A stretch of 5,531 nucleotides of DNA, from assembly GCA_934645125.1 (NCBI GenBank), contig CAKUDT010000108.1, positions 1-5,531 on the forward strand. Reading direction: 5' to 3'. The notes below the pieces were generated by a model, which was not told the origin of the DNA, made no database searches, and saw nothing but the letters and a program-made list of their open reading frames with translations. How positions within the stretch are numbered: position 1 is the stretch's first letter; each line of letters starts with the position of its first letter. The position numbers and the translations under genes were made by a program. The DNA is from an uncultured Eggerthellaceae bacterium (GTDB taxonomy: Bacteria > Actinomycetota > Coriobacteriia > Coriobacteriales > Eggerthellaceae). This document shows, piece by piece, positions 1 to 5,531 of the stretch.

Positions 1-2
1 AC

Positions 3-2618
3 GCTCAGTATTATGATGCCATTCAGGACGCGCAGGTGAAATACCTGGAGCTTTCCGATGCGCAGCGCGCTGAATTTGCTGTACAAGCGAACCCTGAAAA
101 TGCGGCGGTGAAAGACGCTTTCGAAGAGGCATATCGCGTTGTGAACGAGCAGTCTATTTTGGATGGTAGCTCCATTGGCAAGCCGACGGAATATTACGAC
201 GATTTCATGATGAGCGCTAATCACTATAATTTGGATTTGGGCCACGAAGATACGTACTACCCTGCGGTCTTCCGTGAAATTTGGACGGCTCGTCCTACCA
301 GCCTCTATTCGTCATCTCATGTCGAGGAAAAGGGGCTACCCTATACGTTGCCGGGAATTTTGCAATTCGACATCAAAGACGAGAGCATTTTTGAAATCAA
401 AGAAGTTGAAGATGTCTACAATGACGGAGGTTTGGGTGGCGGAAGCAGTTATCCGGCCATGAAATATTATCTTGTGCCCAAGAAAGCTGGTACGACCACT
501 TTTACGGTGACATTTACCGATAAGGCGGGCAATTTCATGGGACAAATCCCCGAGATTCCCGTGCATGTGAACAGCGCCGACGAGACCGCCATTGAGAATT
601 TGAACAAGAATCTGACGAATTTCACCTCGTTGGATTACGCCAGTAAGTATGACAACTGGACCTACGATTACGGTACCGAAGGGGCGGCGTTCTCCTTTAA
701 GGTGAATGGGGAAAATCCTCAGGTGAGCGTTTACAATTATCTGCAGTACAACGATGATGGCACACCGGTGAAAACAAACTATGTTCCCGATGAGGATGGT
801 AATGTGACCGTTCTATTGAAGGATGGATACAACGGCATTGAGGTCACAGCTAATTATCAGGGAAAAACCGTAACTCAGGTTTACTCGCTCAAAGGCAAGG
901 TGACCCGTTACGTTTACGAGAATATCTCTCGTCCTGGCGAGGAATTGCGTACGGGTGATACTGCTGGAACATGGATTATCGGCCGTCCGTTTAACATGCA
1001 TAAAATTTTGCGCATCTACAACCCGTCGATGAAAACAACGTTCCTTACGGATATGCCAATGCAAAGCACGGTTTCTTCCGATAATGCGCGGGACGTCTAT
1101 CGCAAAACCGCGGATGGCAAATTGCGACAAACGGGTCTACAGCCACGTGTTGCTGCGCCTTTGACGAGCTCTGGTTCGATTGTGCTTACCAAGGGCTACT
1201 CCGATAATCGCGGTTATGGATCTGCTCCCGGTAGTGAAGGCGATCAGGGCAATACCGGTGGGCTTGCTTCATCCACAAGCTTTGGTTTTGGCTGCTTGGC
1301 GGACATAACGCTGAACGTTGCAGAAAACGATGGGTATCAGCAAGAAGCAAAATACGAAACCCAGGCAACGAATGATGGTGTTGTGAAGGCGGGAGAAAAA
1401 ATCACCGTATCGGTGCCTTCGTTGCCTGTCGAGCAATTTACTCAAGAAAAGTATCTGATGTACGGCACCTTTAATTACGCTACTACGATTCCTGGTGCGA
1501 CGAAAATCGTATCAAAATGGTCACGCGGTACCGATTCTTGGTGGGAAGAGGGCACGACGCCGGTTGCTCCCGAAGTTGCGTTGAAGAATATTACGTTTAC
1601 CGTTCCCAAGACGACGCCCGCGGGCACATATCGCATTTATGGCGGAAACATTGACGCGACCTATCGTTCTGGTGGCGAGGCATTTATCGATGAATATGCC
1701 ACGCTCTATCAACGGGAGATAAGCGATTTGACGATTACGGTTACCAAGGGCGACATAGAAGCTGCAGAGGACTTGATCGATGCGATCGGATTCGATGTGA
1801 CGCTTGACTCTCAAGATGCAGTCGATGCGGCGAAGGCGGCATACGATGCTTTGAGCGATGACGATAAGGCGCTGGTCAACGCTAATAAAGTAGCGGCTCT
1901 AGACGCTGCTTTGGCAAAGCTTGATCAGATTAAGCAGCAGCTTCCTGTAGCAACGCTTTCTGCTGCGATACGCGAGAATACCGACAAAACGCCCGTTCGT
2001 GTGGGCGATACCGTGACGGTTGACATAACGGCAACTGCTACCGAAACCGCCGATGGTAACCTTGCGGCGCTATCCGCTACGCTGGATTACGATCAAACGG
2101 TGTTCGAGCTGGTAAGCGTAACGAAAGGAGCAGGTCTTTCCGAAGGGGCATCGTTTATGCCCGAAGGGGGCGCCGCTGAAGCGATGTTTAGCTTCTACGG
2201 TAACGAAGTTTCCGTTGAAGGACCAGACGAAGGGGGTTTCGTGGTAGCGACGGCCATGCTTCGCGCACTCAAGGCTGCTGATGGGCCAACGGTTGGCGTG
2301 AAAGGTGCAGTGGGCGCCCTTGCCGGAGAGTCCCTTGATCGCGTGGTTGCCGCGGGCGATGCTGTATCTGTGTCGGTATTGGCGAACGCCCTGCGAGGCG
2401 ATGTGAATGGCAACAGCCGCGTGAATATCGTGGATGCCCAGATTGTCTACGATATGGCAACTGGTTGCTATGGCGAGGGGTATGCAGCGATGTTGCTTCC
2501 TGATGGTTGGACGTATGCAACGCTTTTGTGGGCTGCAAATGTCAATGCCGACGAAGCCATTGATGCTGTAGACGCTTTTGCCATCCAGCATTTCGTGCAT
2601 AGTGGCACTTGGAGATAA
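3..2618 (+). CDS. Large secreted or surface protein with C-terminal FIVAR-like, cohesin-like and dockerin domains (5' partial)
   Basis: The frame is open from the first complete codon at base 3, so the true start and any signal peptide lie upstream; the GTG at 36 is internal. 871 residues are visible before TAA at 2616. Counting from base 3: residues 1-60 are probably helical; about 63-583 are rich in beta-type sequence (many Thr, Val, Tyr, Gly) and match no enzyme I recognise; 584-646 form an Ala/Asp-rich helical segment (AAYDALSDDDKALV) like FIVAR or related surface-protein helices; about 647-795 resemble a cohesin (VRVGDTVTVDI, then LDYDQTVFELVSV); 799-871 are a type I dockerin with two 12-residue calcium loops, DVNGNSRVNIVD (800-811) and NVNADEAIDAVD (846-857). 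Only two cysteines are visible. There is no LPXTG motif and no membrane helix at the C-terminus, so anchoring may depend on dockerin-cohesin contact. A strong terminator follows. The dockerin is firm; the cohesin and FIVAR calls are by resemblance. The overall function is unknown, with adhesion or glycan binding possible. Confidence 0.85.
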   Translation, partial: AQYYDAIQDAQVKYLELSDAQRAEFAVQANPENAAVKDAFEEAYRVVNEQSILDGSSIGKPTEYYDDFMMSANHYNLDLGHEDTYYPAVFREIWTARPTSLYSSSHVEEKGLPYTLPGILQFDIKDESIFEIKEVEDVYNDGGLGGGSSYPAMKYYLVPKKAGTTTFTVTFTDKAGNFMGQIPEIPVHVNSADETAIENLNKNLTNFTSLDYASKYDNWTYDYGTEGAAFSFKVNGENPQVSVYNYLQYNDDGTPVKTNYVPDEDGNVTVLLKDGYNGIEVTANYQGKTVTQVYSLKGKVTRYVYENISRPGEELRTGDTAGTWIIGRPFNMHKILRIYNPSMKTTFLTDMPMQSTVSSDNARDVYRKTADGKLRQTGLQPRVAAPLTSSGSIVLTKGYSDNRGYGSAPGSEGDQGNTGGLASSTSFGFGCLADITLNVAENDGYQQEAKYETQATNDGVVKAGEKITVSVPSLPVEQFTQEKYLMYGTFNYATTIPGATKIVSKWSRGTDSWWEEGTTPVAPEVALKNITFTVPKTTPAGTYRIYGGNIDATYRSGGEAFIDEYATLYQREISDLTITVTKGDIEAAEDLIDAIGFDVTLDSQDAVDAAKAAYDALSDDDKALVNANKVAALDAALAKLDQIKQQLPVATLSAAIRENTDKTPVRVGDTVTVDITATATETADGNLAALSATLDYDQTVFELVSVTKGAGLSEGASFMPEGGAAEAMFSFYGNEVSVEGPDEGGFVVATAMLRALKAADGPTVGVKGAVGALAGESLDRVVAAGDAVSVSVLANALRGDVNGNSRVNIVDAQIVYDMATGCYGEGYAAMLLPDGWTYATLLWAANVNADEAIDAVDAFAIQHFVHSGTWR

Positions 2619-2649
2619 TCGGATAGGTTAAGGTTTAAGGTTTTGAGGG

Positions 2650-2688
2650 ACCGGCGAGGAGACATGTTCTCTTCGCCGGTTTTTGTTT
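2650..2688 (+). terminator. Intrinsic terminator after the dockerin protein gene
   Basis: A 13-base-pair stem (2650-2662 with 2668-2680, one G-T wobble) closes a five-base loop and is followed at once by TTTTGTTT. It begins 31 bases after the stop codon. This is a textbook Rho-independent terminator and separates the surface-protein gene from lysA. The right arm core CGCCGG (2674-2679) can also pair with a third copy of the arm, CCGGCG at 2689-2694, so an alternative hairpin exists. Confidence 0.9.
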
Positions 2689-2846
2689 CCGGCGCTCTGA
2701 TGATTTTCGCAACAGCGGCGCTTCCGCTGCCTGAGCGTCCAAATTCGCTGGAGAATCGCTAGGCAGCTGGCTGCTGGCAGCGCCTTCCCCGGGTCCTCCC
2801 CCTAAAAAATGTCAAGTCTCCTTTTGTTTCGCATGATTTAACGGCT

Positions 2847-2875
2847 TTGAAAACAGCCGCGCTACCAGAGATGAT
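2847..2875 (+). promoter_or_regulatory. Candidate sigma-70-type promoter for lysA
   Basis: TTGAAA (2847-2852, five of six consensus bases) and GATGAT (2870-2875, four of six) are separated by 17 bases, placing a transcription start near 2882. A CATAAT hexamer at 2890-2895 is a closer -10 match but has no partner -35 box. The region lies downstream of the terminator and upstream of lysA, where a promoter is expected. The match is only moderate. Confidence 0.35.
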
Positions 2876-2972
2876 AAACTGCGCAGAAACATAATGCATA
2901 CTTGCGTCTACGCTGCGCGTTTGCTGGTTCGGTGGGGCTTGGCGAGGATTTGTTTCCGCAAAACGCCCGAGA

Positions 2973-2982
2973 ACGCATGCAA
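2973..2982 (+). repeat. 10-base element ACGCATGCAA upstream of lysA
   Basis: This ten-base sequence, built on the palindrome GCATGC, occurs in the lysA leader 65 bases before the start codon. Its exact reverse complement lies upstream of hom at 4461-4470. Sharing between the control regions of two aspartate-pathway genes might mark a common regulator site, but a ten-base match between two regions of this size can arise by chance. Confidence 0.25.
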
Positions 2983-3047
2983 GGGAAGCAGCCATTACTT
3001 CCGCTGCGCTGCGAAACGCAAAAAGATATGGTAGAGGAGAAACGAAA

Positions 3048-4403
3048 ATGTCGCTGCCTGCATCTGATTTGAATAAAAAGCCTGATTACCGTACCACTAT
3101 GGAGCTGGGTGCGGTGTTGCCCAAAACCGCCGAAGTGAAAAACGACCACCTGTTTATTGGCGGCGTGGATATGGTGGAGCTGGCGAAGCAAGAGGGCACG
3201 GCGCTCTATGTGTTCGACGAGGCTGACCTGCGCGATCGCATGCAGCAATACGAGCACGCCTTCCGCTCGCGCTATGAAAACTCCGACACCGTGTTCGCCT
3301 CAAAGGCGTTTTGCAACAAAGAAGTGCTGCGCATTGTGAACCAGGAGGGCCTGTGCCTGGATGTTTCTGGCGGCGGCGAGTTGGCGTGTGCTCAGGCGGT
3401 GGGCTTCCCCATGGAAAACGTGGTCATGCACGGCAACAATAAAACGCCGCGCGAGTTGGAAGAAGCCATTTCCGCGGGGGTTGGTCGCATTGTGCTGGAT
3501 AGCCGCATTGAGCTTTCGCGCGTGAATGAGATTGCGGCGCGCTTGGGCAAGGTGCAAGACGTGCTCATGCGCATAACGCCTGGTGTAGAGGCAGATACGC
3601 ACGAGTACATTCGCACCGGTTGCGAGGATTCCAAGTTCGGCTTCACCATGAAAAACGACTTTGCGTTCAACTGCGTGGGCGATGTTCTGGCTGCGGAAAA
3701 TGTGCGTCTGCTGGGCTTCCACTGCCATATTGGCTCTCAGATCTTCGCGCTTACGTCGTTTCGCGAAGCGGTGCAGGTCATGACAGAGTTCGTGCTGCGC
3801 GTGAAGGAAAAATACGGCTTTGTAACGAAGGAGCTGGACATGGGCGGCGGCTTGGGCATTGCTTACACGGCCGATGATCGCCCGTCGAGCATTGATGAAT
3901 TTGCCGAGTGCACCGTAAGCGCTGTGCGCGACTTCTGCGCGCACTACCAGCTGGAAGAGCCGCGCATTATGGTGGAGCCGGGCCGGAGCCTGGTGGCAAA
4001 CGCCGGCGTGACGCTCTATACCGTGGGTATTTTGAAAACGCTGCCGGGCATTCGCAAGTACATTGCGGTGGATGGCGGTATGTCTGACAACATTCGCACG
4101 GCGCTCTACCATGCGCAATACGAGCCGACTATTGTCAACAAGGCTGGTCAGATGCGTACCGAGATTGTCACGCTGTGTGGCAAGCATTGCGAAAGCGGCG
4201 ATGCCGTGGTTGTTGACATGCCGTTGCAGCAGGCAGAGATTGGCGACATCGTGTGCGTTTTTGCCACGGGTGCGTATTGCTACACCATGTCCAGCACGTA
4301 TAACGGTCAACCGCGCCCGGCCATCGTTTTTGTGAAAGACGGCGTTGCCCGTACGGTTACGCGCCGCGAGACGTACGCCGACTTGTTGGCACGCGACCTG
4401 TAG
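3048..4403 (+). CDS. lysA: Diaminopimelate decarboxylase
   Basis: This PLP enzyme decarboxylates meso-2,6-diaminopimelate to L-lysine, the last step of lysine synthesis, in the cytoplasm. The 451-residue length suits the family. The fold-III decarboxylase motifs appear in order: FASKAF with the PLP lysine K86; FHCHIGSQ (224-231), whose HIGS binds cofactor; the glycine-rich DMGGGLG (264-270) that holds the PLP phosphate; EPGRSLV (310-316); VDGGMSDN (near 341-348); the substrate motif GKHCESGD (378-385), with C381 as the catalytic cysteine supplied across the dimer; and GAYCYTMSSTYN (408-419) near the C-terminus. The start is supported by AGGAG at 3035-3039, eight bases before ATG. The gene stands alone behind a terminator and a candidate promoter, and hom follows after 178 bases, an order common in actinobacteria. 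Codons are GC-leaning, with no TTA seen. The related ornithine/arginine decarboxylases are less likely because the CESGD motif and the lysA-hom context fit DAP decarboxylase. Confidence 0.97.
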   Translation: MSLPASDLNKKPDYRTTMELGAVLPKTAEVKNDHLFIGGVDMVELAKQEGTALYVFDEADLRDRMQQYEHAFRSRYENSDTVFASKAFCNKEVLRIVNQEGLCLDVSGGGELACAQAVGFPMENVVMHGNNKTPRELEEAISAGVGRIVLDSRIELSRVNEIAARLGKVQDVLMRITPGVEADTHEYIRTGCEDSKFGFTMKNDFAFNCVGDVLAAENVRLLGFHCHIGSQIFALTSFREAVQVMTEFVLRVKEKYGFVTKELDMGGGLGIAYTADDRPSSIDEFAECTVSAVRDFCAHYQLEEPRIMVEPGRSLVANAGVTLYTVGILKTLPGIRKYIAVDGGMSDNIRTALYHAQYEPTIVNKAGQMRTEIVTLCGKHCESGDAVVVDMPLQQAEIGDIVCVFATGAYCYTMSSTYNGQPRPAIVFVKDGVARTVTRRETYADLLARDL

Positions 4404-4460
4404 GGGCGTTTCGCCTTGTAATTCCGCTCAAAACAGTCGTAACTTTTGTGTCGAGCCGCG

Positions 4461-4470
4461 TTGCATGCGT
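4461..4470 (-). repeat. Inverted copy of the 10-base element, upstream of hom
   Basis: TTGCATGCGT on the plus strand is the exact reverse complement of the element at 2973-2982. It ends nine bases before the TATAAT hexamer, so a bound protein would overlap the promoter. The functional reading is inference from position alone. Confidence 0.25.
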
Positions 4471-4479
4471 CGTTAGCTT

Positions 4480-4485
4480 TATAAT
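4480..4485 (+). promoter_or_regulatory. Perfect -10 hexamer TATAAT upstream of hom
   Basis: TATAAT matches the sigma-70 -10 consensus at every base and sits 96 bases before the hom start codon. No good -35 hexamer is found at 15 to 19 bases upstream, and there is no extended -10 TG. If active, it would start transcription near 4492, give hom a leader of about 90 bases and probably need an activator. Alternatively hom is read through from lysA, as no strong terminator lies between them. Confidence 0.45.
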
Positions 4486-4510
4486 GAGCTCCCAATGATT
4501 TCAACGAGGC

Positions 4511-4551
4511 GGGCTTTGCCTTCGCAGAGGTTCTGCGCAAAGAGCAAGCCC
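4511..4551 (+). promoter_or_regulatory. Stem-loop in the hom leader
   Basis: Nested inverted repeats are visible: CGCAGA (4523-4528) with TCTGCG (4532-4537) around GGT; CTTTG (4514-4518) with CAAAG (4538-4542); and, in competition with the latter, GGGCTT (4511-4516) with AAGCCC (4546-4551). No run of T follows, so it is not an evident terminator. It may be an mRNA leader structure affecting hom expression, or it may be incidental. Confidence 0.35.
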
Positions 4552-4581
4552 CTTCGCGTTTACCAGAAAGGTACTCTTCCC

Positions 4582-5531
4582 ATGGCAATTAAAATCGGTT
4601 TGGTGGGCACGGGCACAGTTGGCGGCGGCTGCTTGGACATCCTGGCGAACCACCACGATGACTTCAAGCGTTTTTATGGCCTTGACCTGCAGATTGTGCG
4701 CGTTTGCTCGCGTGAGGCGGAAGTCGCAGAAGCTCACGGGTTGGGACATTTGTTTACCACCGATTTCCACGACGTGGTAAACGATCCTGAAGTTGATGTG
4801 GTCATCGAGCTCATCGGTGGTACCACGGCGGCGCGCGAGCTGGTCACCACGGCGCTGCGCAACAAGAAGCACGTTGTTACTGCAAACAAGGCGCTCATGG
4901 CCACGTATGGCGAAGAAGTCATGTCGTTGGCAGAGGAAAATAACGTGGAAATCGCGTTTGAAGCCAGCGTGGGCGGCGGGATTCCCATCATCCGTCCCCT
5001 GACCTCTTGCCTGGCTGCCAATGATATTTATGAAATCTTAGGGATTTTAAACGGCACCACCAACTATATTCTGACCCAGATGATCACCGAAGGACAAAGC
5101 TTTGAAGACGCTTTGGCACAGGCACAGCAAAAGGGCTATGCGGAACGGAATCCGGATGCGGATGTACTGGGGTATGACGCTTGCCGGAAAATTGCCATCC
5201 TGGCCTCTCTTGCCTGCCACAAAAATGTTGACAGCCAGTTGATTCACACCGAAGGGATTACCGAAATCACTTTAGAGGACGTCGCCATGGCAGGGAAAAT
5301 GGGCTATGTGATTAAGCTGCTGGGATACTTTAAAAAATTAGAGGGCGGTATTGCAGTGCGGGTTTCTCCCATGCTTCTGCCCAAAGGTCACCCCTTAGCC
5401 GGTGTGGAGGGCGTGTTTAACGGAATTTTCGTAAAGGGAGGCGCCGTAGGAGATCTGATGTTCTACGGACGGGGCGCCGGAAAGCTCCCCACGGCCAGCG
5501 CTGTTGCTGCTGATATCATCGACGCGGTCAA
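4582..5531 (+). CDS. hom: Homoserine dehydrogenase (3' partial), with a composition break inside
   Basis: This enzyme reduces L-aspartate-4-semialdehyde to L-homoserine with NAD(P)H, the branch toward threonine and methionine. 316 complete codons are visible and the frame is open at the right edge; the catalytic domain is nearly complete, while the C-terminal ACT regulatory domain expected in the roughly 430-residue form would lie beyond it. Seen: the Rossmann motif GTGTVGGG (9-16), VTANKA with K103, FEASVGGGIPII (126-137), GILNGTTNYIL (154-164), and GYAERNPDADVLGYDACRK (185-203). In the last, E188, D194, D199 and K203 match in spacing yeast E208, D214, D219 and catalytic K223. The start ATG has AGAAAGG ten bases upstream (4565-4571). 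An in-frame ATG at 4495 would add 29 residues before the nucleotide-binding fold and is less likely. From about codon 153, TTA and CGG codons appear abruptly, unlike the first half and unlike lysA. The family call is firm; the single-organism origin of the two halves is not. Confidence 0.95.
   Translation, partial: MAIKIGLVGTGTVGGGCLDILANHHDDFKRFYGLDLQIVRVCSREAEVAEAHGLGHLFTTDFHDVVNDPEVDVVIELIGGTTAARELVTTALRNKKHVVTANKALMATYGEEVMSLAEENNVEIAFEASVGGGIPIIRPLTSCLAANDIYEILGILNGTTNYILTQMITEGQSFEDALAQAQQKGYAERNPDADVLGYDACRKIAILASLACHKNVDSQLIHTEGITEITLEDVAMAGKMGYVIKLLGYFKKLEGGIAVRVSPMLLPKGHPLAGVEGVFNGIFVKGGAVGDLMFYGRGAGKLPTASAVAADIIDAV

Larger units (their letters stand above)
2689..3047 (+). other. 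Gene-free region and leader upstream of lysA
   Basis: No convincing gene lies in this stretch of about 360 bases. It holds a small inverted repeat CAGCGG/CCGCTG (2713-2718 with 2724-2729), a GC-rich stretch of repeated GCTG/CAGC around 2761-2783, a pyrimidine-rich tract near 2785-2805, a short CGGCT/AGCCG hairpin (2842-2846 with 2855-2859) that overlaps the candidate -35 box, and a GCGCAG/CTGCGC pair (2881-2886 with 2913-2918). If the candidate promoter at 2847-2875 is used, the lysA transcript has a leader of about 165 bases. I could not match this leader to the lysine riboswitch consensus or to a T-box. Confidence 0.6.

Noticed and set aside
36..38. GTG at 36 as the start of the dockerin protein
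   Set aside because: The same frame is open back to base 3 with continuous protein-like sequence (AQYYDAIQDAQ), and there is no ribosome binding site, so the gene starts outside the window.
2070..2600. Open frame of 176 codons on the minus strand, opposite the cohesin-like and dockerin region
   Set aside because: It shadows strong dockerin coding sequence and its translation has low-complexity His/Arg/Ile composition with no recognisable motif.
2759..2995. Minus-strand open frame of 78 codons in the gene-free region
   Set aside because: The only Shine-Dalgarno-like GGAAG sits two bases from its ATG, too close, and the translation resembles no protein I know. A small gene is not excluded but is unsupported.
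3300..4310. Open frame of 336 codons on the minus strand, opposite lysA
   Set aside because: It lies fully inside a well-supported gene, its translation is rich in His, Arg and Ala without any domain pattern, and it looks like the usual antisense shadow of a GC-leaning gene.
4404..4416. Possible terminator right after lysA (GGCG-TTT-CGCC)
   Set aside because: The stem has only four firm base pairs and no T-run follows, so it is too weak to call.
4495..4581. In-frame ATG at 4495 as an alternative hom start
   Set aside because: It would add 29 basic, unstructured residues ahead of the Rossmann fold, has no clear ribosome binding site, and the ATG at 4582 has AGAAAGG at good spacing.
1..5531. 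Mobile elements, CRISPR arrays, tRNA or rRNA genes
   Set aside because: I looked for transposase motifs, terminal inverted repeats, regularly spaced direct repeats and tRNA-like signatures on both strands and saw none.

Overview
The window reads as a piece of a bacterial chromosome, most likely from a coriobacterium (Actinomycetota, class Coriobacteriia, perhaps Eggerthellaceae) of a gut or rumen community. This is inferred from three things: the style of the first protein (a secreted-type protein with a helical FIVAR-like segment, a cohesin-like domain and a C-terminal dockerin), codon use dominated by CGC/CGT, GCG/GCC and CTG/TTG with almost no TTA, and the gene order lysA-hom, which is common in actinobacteria. 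The assignment is tentative.

Layout, all on the plus strand. (1) 3-2618: the 3' part of a large surface or secreted protein whose start lies before the window. (2) 2650-2688: a strong intrinsic terminator that closes that gene. (3) 2689-3047: a gene-free stretch with a candidate promoter and a long leader for the next gene. (4) 3048-4403: lysA, diaminopimelate decarboxylase, intact, with all main active-site motifs. (5) 4404-4581: a spacer with a perfect -10 hexamer and a stem-loop. (6) 4582-5531: hom, homoserine dehydrogenase, running off the right edge.

lysA and hom work in the two diverging arms of the aspartate pathway: LysA makes lysine from meso-diaminopimelate, and Hom makes homoserine for threonine and methionine. 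The dockerin protein is functionally separate and is isolated from them by the terminator.

Two points deserve attention. First, the hom reading frame changes character abruptly between about 4950 and 5038. TTA leucine and CGG arginine codons appear suddenly and the protein begins to resemble clostridial homoserine dehydrogenases, which suggests a recombination mosaic or an assembly chimera. Second, the surface protein ends in a FIVAR-like, cohesin-like and dockerin series, a combination that could support non-covalent assembly at the cell surface. I saw no mobile element, CRISPR array, tRNA or rRNA, and no clear sign of a wholly new system.
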